64,000 nt of DNA from assembly GCA_964502005.1 (NCBI GenBank), contig CAZCUX010000018.1, forward strand, positions 75,209 through 139,208, in the 5' to 3' direction. The position numbers and the translations under genes are program-made. Position 1 is the stretch's first letter. Each line of letters begins with the position of its first letter. This stretch comes from CAJWOS01 sp964502005 (GTDB taxonomy: Bacteria > Myxococcota_A > UBA796 > UBA2385). The notes beneath the pieces were generated by a model. That model saw only the letters and a program-made list of their open reading frames with translations. It ran no database searches and had not been told where the DNA came from. Positions 36,317 through 45,926 of this stretch are shown piece by piece.

Positions 36317-37246
36317 TTGCCACATCCGCCATTCGCCTTACATGTCGGCCTACCCAAGTGTGCGTCCTCGTCACTCCAAACATTCTTTTGGAGCCATCGC
36401 ACTTGGTTTCGGAGCCAAGGCCTCGTTTACCCGGATGCCGTCCAGGCCCCCTCCAACCCGAAGCACCAATGGCTCGTGAATGGCCTGCTGCGCCCGGACT
36501 TCAACCCGACCGTTCTCGACACGCTTCGCGGGCAAGCCCCGCGCTTGTTGGTGTCCACGGAGGGCCTGAGCACCCACTTCGACGCATTCGCGCCTGCGTC
36601 TGTCCAACGCACCCGCCAGTTTTTTCGGAATCGCGGGGCCATCGCATTCCTCGTCTATCGTCCGCCCGCAGCGTTTTTGCGCTCGTATTATGCCCAGTGC
36701 GTGCTGAATCCACGCACCCATCCCCTTTATGCCACGACACTCACGCTTACGGCGTTCGCCCAACAACCATTGGTGCGGCGCTTCCTGGATTGGCGTCGCT
36801 TGGCGGCCGACATGCGTGGGGCCTGGAACCTCCAACAAATGGTCGAGATTTCGCTGGATGACCACCTCCTCGAAAACGTGGCCCATTGTCTCGGCGTGAG
36901 ACTCCCCGACGACGCCCCGTTGACCACCGAAAACCAACGTCCCGAGGGGCACGTCGTCGAGATGATTCGCCAAGTAAACCACCTCCCAGACCCACTCCGC
37001 AACCGTTGCGTCGCACAGATACAACAGTGGGCGCAGACGCGCAACTATACCCTCGCGCTGCACCAACATGGGGCTGAAGGGGCGTCCCCAGAGAGCATCG
37101 CGCCGCAAGTGTGGGACTGCCTCGTTCCGCACACCGGCGACGATTGGGCGCTCACACAGGACCATATCGACGCATTTCGCGAACACACGACCAAGGCCCG
37201 GGAGAATACGGCGCCCCATCACGCAATCGAAACGAAGCCAAACTGA
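36317..37246 (+). CDS. Sulfotransferase-like protein
   Basis: A 309-residue protein. The N-terminal ALHVGLPKCASSSLQTFFW is the 5'-phosphosulfate-binding loop of PAPS-dependent sulfotransferases (usual form GxPKTGTTTLQ). FLVYRPPAAFLRSYYAQCV matches the 3'-phosphate-binding region with Arg and Ser. The remainder is helical, as in this family. No signal peptide, so it is cytoplasmic. Acceptor is probably a glycan or small molecule. Start TTG with GGAGG upstream. It is convergent with the glycosyltransferase-methyltransferase gene. Confidence 0.8.
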   Translation: MPHPPFALHVGLPKCASSSLQTFFWSHRTWFRSQGLVYPDAVQAPSNPKHQWLVNGLLRPDFNPTVLDTLRGQAPRLLVSTEGLSTHFDAFAPASVQRTRQFFRNRGAIAFLVYRPPAAFLRSYYAQCVLNPRTHPLYATTLTLTAFAQQPLVRRFLDWRRLAADMRGAWNLQQMVEISLDDHLLENVAHCLGVRLPDDAPLTTENQRPEGHVVEMIRQVNHLPDPLRNRCVAQIQQWAQTRNYTLALHQHGAEGASPESIAPQVWDCLVPHTGDDWALTQDHIDAFREHTTKARENTAPHHAIETKPN

Positions 37247-37465
37247 GGGGAAAACGCTTGGGCGCGTTGCGATAGAACGTCCACCAAACCGTGCTTATCG
37301 ACTTCGCGCGAATAATGTGCGGAGAATAGGCAAGCCCCCCCCCAAAAATGCACCCAAAGCGCGTTTCTCTACCACCAACCAAGGCAGCGCCTGGTGCCAA
37401 CGGGAACGGTCGCCGTTTGGGAATGGAGGCTTCGGAGTCGACAAATGCCGGGACAAAGGAGTCTG

Positions 37466-38929
37466 TCACGCGCGAAGAGGAGCTTCCCAGCGAACAACGG
37501 CTGTACCGCGGTAGCCGCCGAGAATGCTCACCCGCCGCGCGCCTGCTTCCTCCAGCGACCGCGAGATAGGCGCGTGCCACGCCGTAATGTGGCTCGCGTG
37601 ATTGCCCTCGGGGCGGGATTCGTAGGCTGCCACCACCCCAACACGTCGCGTTGCGCGCACCAACGCACGCACCATATCGGTATATTCCTGCGCGCCATGT
37701 TGGTGAATAAGCACATCAAAGCACACCACAAGGTCCGATGTCAAGTCCATATCCCGGGACAGCTCTATAAAGTTGCCCGCGAGAAAACGACGCTCGGGAC
37801 AGGTCTCTTTGTTTCTTCGTATGACTTCGGCCGAAATATCTACGCCCGTGTATTGGGGCAGCGGCACGTCCTTCGTCACCACAATATCTCCGCACCCAAC
37901 ATCCAATACACTCTCAACAGACCATTCCCGCACCAACATCGACAACAGGTGCTGCTTGTATTCCACAAACACACCACGCGAACCCAATCCAGAACCCAAG
38001 TTGGGGTCAACGCGATACCGGCGGTCCCAAAACGCGGCATTGTCAAACGAAGTGTCCTCGGACGGACGGGACGAAACGTCCCGCGCGAGGCTCCGATTGA
38101 CGCCCGCAATCGCAGCGTCGACCACCGGCACGCCGGTCGTCAAGAGGAGCCCCGCGGCGTCGTGGTCTCCGTGATAATGCAACAACAACGGTGGGATGAG
38201 GCTAGACGAAAGACTATCGGCGGCACATAAGTTGGTGGGAAGATTGAGCGCAAGCGGCAAAGCCCGCCATGGCATATCGAGGTCAACCAATGCCAACGCC
38301 AATGCTATCTGGTCGGTGAAAAACCGGCTTGGTGCCACAAGAGGCATCGTTTCTATGTTGTCGAGAACCCACGCCGTCCAATGCAACCACGCACGCGCAA
38401 GCGAATCTTGCCAGGTTGCGGGAATCATCAGCACACCGCTGTTGAAGTACGGCGGAATCGGCGTCTGCGAAAAGGTCGACCGAAGGGCAAATGGCGGACA
38501 TACCAAGCCGGCAGCGGTAAACAGTTCATCCCAAGCAGCAGGCTCTAAGGTGCAGCGGTCCACCACCTTCGCCGATACCGCATCCATGGCCAAATACGAT
38601 GAGACATCCCCCGCAAACACAATGTCGATATCCAATGCAAGGAGGAGGTCGTGGTCGCCTGGCACCTGGAGCATACGAATCTTGTTTGCGTGCGGGTAGC
38701 GAGGGTCCACACGGTCCACCACCACCACCTCCGCGCCGAGGTCCGCCAATGCCTCGCGCGTACGCGGGTCGACCTTCTCCACGAAGCAGGCCAAAAACGA
38801 GGCATTGGACAGGCTTCCGCCACAGGCCCGCAAGCTCCGCAATAGGTGCAGCGTCTTGGACCGGTGCGCGGGGATGTCTTCCGCGACGCAGGCTACCCGA
38901 ACGACCGGTGGGTGCGTATTTTCAGACAT
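37466..38929 (-). CDS. Glycosyltransferase-methyltransferase fusion
   Basis: A 487-residue fusion. Residues 10-260 resemble a GT8-like or related GT-A glycosyltransferase: LLLALDIDIVFAGD supplies a DxD-type metal motif, and PYFNSGVLMIP is the typical NxGV strand. From about residue 290 comes a class I SAM-dependent methyltransferase: VLDVGCGD (motif I), QYTGVDIS, then VVCFDVLIHQ. The unit probably adds and methylates a sugar, or methylates the acceptor. The ATG overlaps the upstream sulfotransferase stop by eight bases, so both are cotranscribed. Confidence 0.8.
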   Translation of the reverse strand: MSENTHPPVVRVACVAEDIPAHRSKTLHLLRSLRACGGSLSNASFLACFVEKVDPRTREALADLGAEVVVVDRVDPRYPHANKIRMLQVPGDHDLLLALDIDIVFAGDVSSYLAMDAVSAKVVDRCTLEPAAWDELFTAAGLVCPPFALRSTFSQTPIPPYFNSGVLMIPATWQDSLARAWLHWTAWVLDNIETMPLVAPSRFFTDQIALALALVDLDMPWRALPLALNLPTNLCAADSLSSSLIPPLLLHYHGDHDAAGLLLTTGVPVVDAAIAGVNRSLARDVSSRPSEDTSFDNAAFWDRRYRVDPNLGSGLGSRGVFVEYKQHLLSMLVREWSVESVLDVGCGDIVVTKDVPLPQYTGVDISAEVIRRNKETCPERRFLAGNFIELSRDMDLTSDLVVCFDVLIHQHGAQEYTDMVRALVRATRRVGVVAAYESRPEGNHASHITAWHAPISRSLEEAGARRVSILGGYRGTAVVRWEAPLRA

Positions 38930-40208
38930 CTGCCGCTCCCTCTTGTGCATGAACCGTTATGGACGTAAGCAACAATGCGCGCTCGCGCTGGTCGTCGCTG
39001 CTGCCTTCTCGCGCCGGTACAAACGCGCGGTCGCACTCCAAGCGGAGCGCATACGGCGTGCTGGACTGCGGCAAATCAACGGTGACGACCTGCTCTTGAC
39101 CCGCATGCGTCCAGACGGCCTCCCCGAGCAACTGCGCACCGACCGAAAGAGACAACCGCACCGGCAATGTGGCGTGGGGAGCTGCGGCGTCGGTCGCCAG
39201 CGTCAGCCGAGCGCGGGCTGCAACGGCCAACGGCGCGACCTCGACAACCCCCAGTCGGCCCAGCCAATACGTGCCGTCGGCGGAGGGGTGGAAGCCTGGC
39301 CCCAGCTCACGCACGGGCGACGCTTGCCGGGGGCCCGTTCGCGCGAGAGTTGGATGCTCTATATTGTCAATCGCTTGGACAAGACTACGCTGCGCGTTGA
39401 GGACCTGCCCCACCGCCGCAACTTCTGCACTTCCCGCCTCGCGTCGCCACGCATGGACCCGGTCCCCCGACGTCGCGCGCTTGCGGACGGGCACCTGCGC
39501 CGCGGGGAGCCCCAAAAACCCAAACACACGCCCGAGCTCTGCCTCTGGCGATGCCGCGAGTTGCGCGACCCGCACATCCACCCAGCTCGCCGGCGGCAAC
39601 CGGGGCAAGCCTTGCCCGAGGACCGCGTTTGTCTCCAACCAATATTCGCACAAATGGAGCCACGCCCCCCCTGGAAACACCCGACTTGCCGGGACTTGCC
39701 CATCGGGGCGGGGGCCTTGTCGGGTGAGCCACGCGCGGGCCTGCCCAGGGACGGGCGCCGGCCACACAAACCAGCTTCGATTCTGTTGGTGGAGTGTTGA
39801 TATCTGTTTCTCCAGACTGTGCACCACTCCTGGCATGCTGCGACGGACCCAAACGAAGCGCGCTTCGGGAAACACAGCCAACAAAAACGGAAGCATGTAG
39901 ACCAAGCCATCATCCGCGGCGACCACCCAGCGCTTTCTGGTGGGGTCCAACGAATGCCAAAGCTGCCGCAACGCGCGCCGCACCTCCGGAGTCGCATGCT
40001 CGGCCGTCACCGGTGTCTGCACACGGAAGCCACCGTGCAGCACCGACCAACGACGCTGCTCGGAAATGCCCCGGAGAATGCTCGTAGGAACCCTAAGAAT
40101 TGCAGGATGCTCCGCCAACCACGAAGCAACCCACGAAAGGCCGCTTCCCCGCGCACCGAGGACAAAAACGGGCCCGTTGGGAATTTGCACAACGTCTGGT
40201 TCAGCCAC
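38922..40208 (-). CDS. Sulfotransferase with C-terminal beta-rich domain
   Basis: A 428-residue protein. Residues 14-35 (VFVLGARGSGLSWVASWLAEHP) form a phosphosulfate loop and FVWVRRSMPGVVHSLEKQ the 3'-phosphate region, both in order for the sulfotransferase fold. SWVDVRVAQLAASPEAELGRVFGFLGL is the typical late helix. From about residue 300 a separate beta-rich domain follows (TYWLGRLGVVEVAPLAV, LPVRLSLSVGAQLLGEAV), like a carbohydrate-binding sandwich. GTG start with GAGG upstream. First gene of a two-gene operon with the glycosyltransferase-methyltransferase fusion. Confidence 0.78.
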   Translation of the reverse strand: MAEPDVVQIPNGPVFVLGARGSGLSWVASWLAEHPAILRVPTSILRGISEQRRWSVLHGGFRVQTPVTAEHATPEVRRALRQLWHSLDPTRKRWVVAADDGLVYMLPFLLAVFPEARFVWVRRSMPGVVHSLEKQISTLHQQNRSWFVWPAPVPGQARAWLTRQGPRPDGQVPASRVFPGGAWLHLCEYWLETNAVLGQGLPRLPPASWVDVRVAQLAASPEAELGRVFGFLGLPAAQVPVRKRATSGDRVHAWRREAGSAEVAAVGQVLNAQRSLVQAIDNIEHPTLARTGPRQASPVRELGPGFHPSADGTYWLGRLGVVEVAPLAVAARARLTLATDAAAPHATLPVRLSLSVGAQLLGEAVWTHAGQEQVVTVDLPQSSTPYALRLECDRAFVPAREGSSDDQRERALLLTSITVHAQEGAADV

Positions 40209-40806
40209 TCACCACCTCGCGTGACCCTACGACCCAATCTCGTGTCTTCCCGAATTACCCTTCAGCATCTTATGGTGATATGCTTACGAGATGGCCGCAG
40301 TGACCCACCACGCCACCCACAAGAGACAAGGAAAACTTCTCACGGCGTATCGTCCACGCACCCGATGACTATCCCCAATTTCTTGTGCGAGTCTCACGAA
40401 TACGAGGGTGCCAAAATACAACGAAAATCAAGATTTTCGCGGGGAACTCGATAACTACACACACAACGAATACATCGGCGCGCCATTCTATTGTCGAAAA
40501 AGTCCAGCAAAGCCGTATCCAATTCAGGAACATACGCTATCTACATGACGGCTTATCCTTATCCGCGCCCCAATCACGCCAATAAAAGGCCCCATCTTCA
40601 CCAGCCCGGCCGCCCCCCCCCGCGCACCCCGCGGGGACGCCTGTGCATAGACCGTCGGCCCGTTCGTCGGGTGGGCTCCGAAGGCGGCCGCATGACAAAC
40701 GCCCAGGCGACCTTTGTTCCTACTGCGTGCAAGCCAAGTCATCGGAGCGCACCACGACCCGTTTCTGGCGCGCGATCCCCCCCAAAGCCTGGGACTGAAT
40801 GGCGAT
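40209..40806. other. Intergenic region, AT-richer, no gene seen
   Basis: 598 bases upstream of the sulfotransferase operon and downstream of the CotH gene. The part from about 40380 to 40600 is clearly lower in GC than its surroundings, and a tract of about nine C residues lies near 40616. The promoter of the operon is presumably here; no specific box is convincing. Confidence 0.45.
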
Positions 40807-42123
40807 TCATTCGCTGGGACAGTGCCCGCCTGCAGCCAACCACGCGTCTACCACCGCCGCACGGTCCACCAAGAACTGCTTGAGATGGCCGATGGCGGCG
40901 TCGTGCTGCGCCATGGAGAACGGGCGTCGGGGGTCCAGCTCCAACGCCGGCCGAATCTGCGCATTCCAAACGTCGACCTGGGCCGCCATCGCAACGGGGT
41001 CATAGACCGCGCGTGAATCTTCGAGGGCAGCGACGAAGCGCGGGCACCAAACAGGGTCCGCCAGAACCATTCGCACCAGCGGCTCTTTGCGCCAACCGGG
41101 GTGCTCGTACCAAAGGGGGTCTGCGTGCACTGCATCGGGCCAAATCAACGCACCATTGGAATAAGCGGCGTCACCAAAACTAATGTCGAGGTCATACGGT
41201 AAATACAAAAACCCCTGGGTTGGATGGTCGTAGAGGTAATAGTTGATTTCCACTCCCGCCCAATAGTTGTCCATCGCGGGAATCAACGCCTCCATCGCCC
41301 ACTCTGCGACCGCCTGGTCCAAATTGACAAGGGCTTCGACCTCGGCAACACTCGACGCGGACAACAATGCGACTTGGCGAGACGTGTCTGCAACGTCTTC
41401 GTTGGTCTTGAGCTCAACGCCTGCCTGATACAAGTTTCCATCGGGCTCATCGAAGTGCCGTTCAAGGTACTCGCGGTCAATACGCTCTACATTGGCATAC
41501 ACACCATACAAGTCACCGTTGACTCGTAGCTGCACATTGTTCACGCACGAGTACGGGAGGCCTGCCGCCGCGAACAATGGAAACGCGAGCCGCTCATGCA
41601 ACAATGTATGGTCATACCATGGCGCATCCAACACAACCTTTCGCAAGCCATGAAAGCGTGCATCCGGGTCTACCTCATTGAATGAAACCACAAATTGCAT
41701 CTTATCGCAAGTCCACGACCAGTTTCCCTTGATTCGCGCCATTGCATCAATTTGCTCATCCCCCACCGAAAACGTGACCGGATGGTACTGGATACTGCCA
41801 CGGGCACAGCTCGACTGAACCGCCGCCCAATCTTCGGGTGTGAAGTCGAGGCGGAACTCTTGCAAGACATCGTCGGCATAGAGGTCGCTGCATGCCTTGG
41901 GAAACGGCGAGCGGCCATGGATGTCTTCGAGGCCCGTGTCCGCGAGGGCGTCGAGCACGACGCGGGCGGGAGGCTCTGTGGTGCTGGTCGTGCCGGTTTC
42001 GACGGGTGCTGCGGTGCTTCCGGCGGTGCCGCTTTCGGATTCGACCGGGGCCTCGGATGGCTTTGGCGTATCGCCTCCGCCGCAGGCAGCCATGCTTGCA
42101 CACAAGAGAACAATCTGACGCAT
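40807..42123 (-). CDS. CotH-type kinase-family lipoprotein
   Basis: A 438-residue lipoprotein. The signal (MRQIVLLCASMAAC) ends in a lipobox Cys, followed by a Ser/Thr/Glu linker. The main domain is CotH-like: MARIKGNWSWTCDKMQFVVSF, LYGVYANVERIDREYLERHF, AMDNYWAGVEINYYLY and FLYLPYDLDISFG, the Asp-rich pair that binds metal and ATP in CotH kinases. Known CotH proteins phosphorylate spore-coat proteins, and related proteins are widespread in secreted bacterial lipoproteins. GGAGG seven bases before the ATG at 42123. Confidence 0.84.
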   Translation of the reverse strand: MRQIVLLCASMAACGGGDTPKPSEAPVESESGTAGSTAAPVETGTTSTTEPPARVVLDALADTGLEDIHGRSPFPKACSDLYADDVLQEFRLDFTPEDWAAVQSSCARGSIQYHPVTFSVGDEQIDAMARIKGNWSWTCDKMQFVVSFNEVDPDARFHGLRKVVLDAPWYDHTLLHERLAFPLFAAAGLPYSCVNNVQLRVNGDLYGVYANVERIDREYLERHFDEPDGNLYQAGVELKTNEDVADTSRQVALLSASSVAEVEALVNLDQAVAEWAMEALIPAMDNYWAGVEINYYLYDHPTQGFLYLPYDLDISFGDAAYSNGALIWPDAVHADPLWYEHPGWRKEPLVRMVLADPVWCPRFVAALEDSRAVYDPVAMAAQVDVWNAQIRPALELDPRRPFSMAQHDAAIGHLKQFLVDRAAVVDAWLAAGGHCPSE

Positions 42124-42283
42124 GGGGTTCCTCCGAAAGCGGCGAGCGACGAAGGGGGGGTAACCCACCCACGCGCCACGAGGTACGCCCCTGTCTATGC
42201 CAGATTCTGCGCCGGGCCGCTACCGTCGGAAGCGGCATCGGGCAGCCGTTGTTTTGCACACGTTCGGTGCTTTCGCGCAGCCT

Positions 42284-42706
42284 TTACGCAGCCGTCGGGC
42301 CCGCGCAATTCACCATCCACTGCACACCGAACTGGTCGGTCAGCGCGCCATAATAGTCGCCCCAAAACTGGTCGGCGAGGGGGTGCGTGATGGTGCCGCC
42401 GTCGGCCAAGGCAGCAAACAGGCGGTCGGCTTCGGCGCGGGTGCTCGGGTGAAGGGACAAGGTGACGTTCGTGCCTTCTACGCGGGGCATTCCGGGCAAC
42501 GTGTCGCTGCCCATCAACGTGTTGGTTCCGCCCGGCAACAGCAGGCGAACATGCATAACCCGCTGCTGGACCTCCTCCGGCGCGTCGGCGCCCGCCATCT
42601 CGCCAAATCGCATGACAGGCGACAGCTCGCCACCCAACACGCGGGCATAAAACAAAAACGCGGCTTCTGTTTGACCGTCAAAGTTGAGATAAGGATTCAA
42701 CTGCAT
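42284..42706 (-). CDS. VOC-family protein, PhnB/glyoxalase-like
   Basis: A 140-residue protein with the PhnB-type vicinal-oxygen-chelate fold: LNPYLNFDGQTEAAFLFYARVLGG at the start, MHVRLLLPGGTNTLMGSD in the middle and WGDYYGALTDQFGVQWMVN at the end. Members bind a metal, but the substrate varies and is not evident here. GGAG five bases before the ATG at 42706; the longer frame upstream is not coding-like. The nearest promoter region contains a tandem repeat and hairpins. Confidence 0.84.
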   Translation of the reverse strand: MQLNPYLNFDGQTEAAFLFYARVLGGELSPVMRFGEMAGADAPEEVQQRVMHVRLLLPGGTNTLMGSDTLPGMPRVEGTNVTLSLHPSTRAEADRLFAALADGGTITHPLADQFWGDYYGALTDQFGVQWMVNCAGPTAA

Positions 42707-43339
42707 AAGAACTCCGATAGGGTGACTGGGAGCCAGCGGAAGGGCACAAAGTTGCTCGGCAGGACGGCAATGAAGGAGACGTAGAGGACCGACCCGCTCC
42801 TCCGCCTCCATATGCCGGTCAAACGCTCGTCCACAAGGACCATTCGCGGCATTTTTTTCGCCTTCCCGCGCCCCTTCGCCCCCCCTCTGCAACACCGACC
42901 GTTGTTGCATCGTGTTTGGGTGCCGCGCACACCCACCGAGACGCGAGCGGGGCATAGACGTCCCCTCGTTTGCAAACAGTTTCTTCACTCCAGACCCAAC
43001 ACCAAACGCCTCTCGGACGGCGGCTGAAAGTATTTCAAACCAACGATTGGTGTCACCATCTCACCCTTAGCACGGGCTTTTTTTTTGGACAACTCGCCGC
43101 AGTGCTACGTTCTATATCCCCTCGTTTACGCACACAGTTTGTTCGCCGTCTAACGATGCACACACACGAGAGACGGATGCTGTGCCCCTCTTGAGACGGG
43201 TGGGCGGAACAGGCCGCTGCCCGGTTCAACGTGAACGGTTTGTCGTGGAGCTGTTGGGCAGCGCCGCTTTGGGCCCCGCGATGGTGGGCTCGCTCCGTCC
43301 GATACACGACGGCGCTGGTTCGGGGCGGAGATGGGAACG

Positions 43340-43486
43340 GACAAGCCCGAAATGGGACTGGACAAGCCCGAAACGGGGCTGGGCAAGCCCGAAATGCACC
43401 GAGACAAGCCCGAAATGGGACTAGACAAGCCCCAAATGCACCGAGACAAGCCCGAAATGGGGCTGGACAAGCCCAAAACGGGAGCA
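43340..43486. repeat. 21-bp tandem repeat, seven copies
   Basis: Seven head-to-tail units of 21 bp with consensus GACAAGCCCGAAATGGGACTG; units 3 and 5 carry a variant ATGCACCGA end and units 2, 6 and 7 a CGGGG or TGGGG variant. The period is a multiple of three, so all six frames stay open across it. It lies in the 42707-43842 gap, where I cannot support a gene on either strand. Confidence 0.85.
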
Positions 43487-43720
43487 GCGGGTGCCGTCGC
43501 TCGGTCCATCCCGCTGCACTGGCCCAACCGGGAGCCAAATGGGTCCATCCGCAGCCGAAGGACGCCCGTCCCGAGGCAAACCAGCGCCGTCCGGGGCGCC
43601 AGACCCGACACCAAACCCTCGTCGTGCGATGGCGGGCGCGCCGAAGCGCCGCACGGCTGGCACGGCGCGAAGCGTGTGCAGGGACACCCAAGGGCATGAA
43701 GGGCGAGGCTGATTTTGTCC

Positions 43721-43791
43721 ACCGCCGCTCGGTCCCTTCCGGCGAGACCCCGGCTCGCCGGATGCGGGGGAGACCGACCGGGCTCCCCCGC
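43721..43791. repeat. GC-rich hairpin repeat, copy C
   Basis: ACCG/CGGT (43721-43724 with 43730-43733), CCGGCGAG/CTCGCCGG (43739-43746 with 43754-43761) and GCGGGGGAG/CTCCCCCGC (43764-43772 with 43783-43791). The CCGGCGAGACCCCGGCTCGCCGG hairpin nearly equals that in copy A. Same family and same order of modules as copies A and B. Confidence 0.7.
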
Positions 43792-43842
43792 CCCGACGCG
43801 ACCGTAGGGCGCGGCGGGCCCCGAATGCCCACTCCTGACGCG

Positions 43843-45729
43843 CTACAACAGCTCCCTTTGTTGGGTTTGCTGGGCCCCGGCCGAGATATTTCGGTTGCCG
43901 CGACCATTGGCGCACTGAATGGTGGGGGGGACCGTCATCACGCCACCCCCGCCTGTGGACCGCTCGATTCCAATGGGTTCGCCACCAATCAGAATGTCGC
44001 CGCGTGCGACCGTTGCGTCGCCTTGGTCGCCCACACGAAGCACCACATCACCGTCGTCGTCGGCGCCGAGCACACCACGAATGGAAGATTCTACCAAAAT
44101 CTTCGCCTCGCCGCCATCTTCGGGAATGTGGGAAACCGTGACCGCCGCCGCGAGCACCGTGGGGTCTTCTGCGGAAAGACGGCTCGGGGGCTGCGCCAAG
44201 GTAAATGGCATTGCAAAGACATAAGAAAGCGTCGAAAACGCAATATTGCCCAATCCGTCCCCATCACGTTGCTCACCCGCAATCCACGTGCCCTCCTGGT
44301 CGCGCAATGAGTAGGCTCCTGTCTTGGGGAGCACGTCGCGGCTAACGCCAAATGGCGAGAGGGTGAGCGTCCACTTGTTGGGGTCGCTCTCCCAAAGTAC
44401 CAAGCCAAGCGTTTGTGTTGTGGCTCCCCAACCGAAGCTAGCTGCCCCCTTTCCATCCAACACAACAGGTTGCCCTTCCACCACCTCAAAGGCAAAGCTG
44501 CTCTTTCCAATCGTTAGGGTCCACTGCTCCCCACGCGGGTCGTGGTCCACGGAGAAAGTGACGCTTCCAACGGCTTGTACGTCATGCACGGGAATGGTCC
44601 AGCTCTCGCCCTCTTCCCAAACGACCGAGGCTTGGGTTGGGGGAACGTCCTCCCAAGTGTGGTCTTGCGATACCAAGGTCGCCAAACCGTCGAAGGGCGC
44701 CCGAATGTCGGAGATGTCATATTTGTCAGAGGAGTCGAAATACAGCTTTGTGCGACCATCTGTGGTGGCGGGCACGGTGACCTGCCCACCCGCGTTATCT
44801 TGCACGCCAAACGTTAGGTCTGCTTGGGCTGTATCCTCATTGCTACCATCTTCACTGCTCGTGACGCCCTTCAGCGTAACAACATCGTTCGAAAGGGTCG
44901 TCGCACTTCCAGCCCACCAAATGCTTGACAAGGAGTCCATGCTCCCGTCTGCTTCAAATGCATCGACGAAGACCTTTACATTGGCAATATTGCGACTATC
45001 CAAACCAGCAAAGCCAAGCACAACGGATGCGCCGCCACCTTCGTTCGGGAGGATGTCCCACTGCTGAATGACAACATCGGACAGTTGCTCCGTGACCTCC
45101 CAGCGCACCCGGCCCCACGCCGACCACGCCCCCGAAGCATCGATGACCACCGTGCCGTCTTCCGCGGTTGCGAGCACCTTCAGCGAAGCACCATCGCCCG
45201 GCACGCCATCGATGTCTGCGCTCGCCGCTACATTTGCGTTGACTTCAACAAATGTGAGGTCGTGTACGCTTCCATCGGCGACCATCGAGCCGGTCGCACG
45301 GATGCCGCCCGGCGAAGGGACCCAGTCGCGCTCCTGAATTTCCATCTGCACCAAGTCAAGCAGCTCTTCATCGTCGACCAAATCGACGACCAGCATCTCG
45401 GCGACTTGGGTGGTATTCAAGCCTGCACCAAGGCCACTCGATGCAACGACACGGGAGCCGCCAAGTTGCATCCTTCCAAATGCCTTGACCTTGCCGCGCG
45501 GCTTCGGCCTCTCTTCAACCGATGTATCTTCGCCGGTATCGCCCGTTTCTTCGGCGGTTTCGTGTGTGTCGTTGGTGTCATCGGACAGGTCGGTGTCGTC
45601 GCCGCCGTCGGTGTCCCCCGCGGTTGTCGCGCCCGAGTCTTTCCCATCGCCCGATGTGGGATCGCAGGCCATCATCCCCGCAAACATTCCGAAGTATCCA
45701 ATAACCGCACAAAACAAACGACCGCGCAT
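43843..45729 (-). CDS. Large lipoprotein of unknown function
   Basis: A 628-residue lipoprotein: GYFGMFAGMMAC ends in a lipobox Cys, followed by an acidic linker rich in T, D and E (TDGGDDTDLSDDTNDTHE). The body is beta-rich with repeating Gly/Asp turns and Val/Trp strands, including several acidic loops (SADIDGVPGDGAS, GADDDGDVVLRVGD). No enzyme motif. GGAG six bases before the ATG at 45729. It lies 170-200 bp after the kinase gene on the same strand, with a hairpin between. Confidence 0.75.
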   Translation of the reverse strand: MRGRLFCAVIGYFGMFAGMMACDPTSGDGKDSGATTAGDTDGGDDTDLSDDTNDTHETAEETGDTGEDTSVEERPKPRGKVKAFGRMQLGGSRVVASSGLGAGLNTTQVAEMLVVDLVDDEELLDLVQMEIQERDWVPSPGGIRATGSMVADGSVHDLTFVEVNANVAASADIDGVPGDGASLKVLATAEDGTVVIDASGAWSAWGRVRWEVTEQLSDVVIQQWDILPNEGGGASVVLGFAGLDSRNIANVKVFVDAFEADGSMDSLSSIWWAGSATTLSNDVVTLKGVTSSEDGSNEDTAQADLTFGVQDNAGGQVTVPATTDGRTKLYFDSSDKYDISDIRAPFDGLATLVSQDHTWEDVPPTQASVVWEEGESWTIPVHDVQAVGSVTFSVDHDPRGEQWTLTIGKSSFAFEVVEGQPVVLDGKGAASFGWGATTQTLGLVLWESDPNKWTLTLSPFGVSRDVLPKTGAYSLRDQEGTWIAGEQRDGDGLGNIAFSTLSYVFAMPFTLAQPPSRLSAEDPTVLAAAVTVSHIPEDGGEAKILVESSIRGVLGADDDGDVVLRVGDQGDATVARGDILIGGEPIGIERSTGGGGVMTVPPTIQCANGRGNRNISAGAQQTQQRELL

Positions 45730-45898
45730 CACAAACTCCACCACACACATCTGCGCAAAATCCGCAGGTTGGCGTTGATGTTTGAAGGAACTCGGGACAT
45801 GCCCGACACAGCGAATCTATCCGCATTTCGCGAAAAGACCCGAAGCACTCGCATACGAGTGTAGCGAACTTTGCTCCACCAAACGCCCCCACCCAACC

Positions 45899-45921
45899 CC
45901 CTCCGCGACGTCTGCGGAGGG
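45899..45921 (-). terminator. Hairpin just past the kinase gene stop
   Basis: A perfect 8-bp stem CCCTCCGC/GCGGAGGG with a 7-base loop, five bases after the stop of the FG-GAP kinase gene. No T run. Likely a terminator or 3'-stabilising stem. Confidence 0.5.
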
Positions 45922-45926
45922 TGGCA

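Noticed and set aside
37335..37346. Intergenic C tracts (also near 3790, 40616 and a G tract near 49173) as phase-variation switches
   Set aside because: None lies within a reading frame or at a promoter spacer that I can define, so there is no support beyond the homopolymer.
43079..43086. Run of T residues as a terminator
   Set aside because: The preceding bases form no adequate stem and no gene ends nearby on that strand.
43231..44310. A 359-codon plus-strand frame across the 21-bp repeats
   Set aside because: It runs into the antisense of the large lipoprotein gene, and the repeat leaves every frame open, so openness is not evidence.
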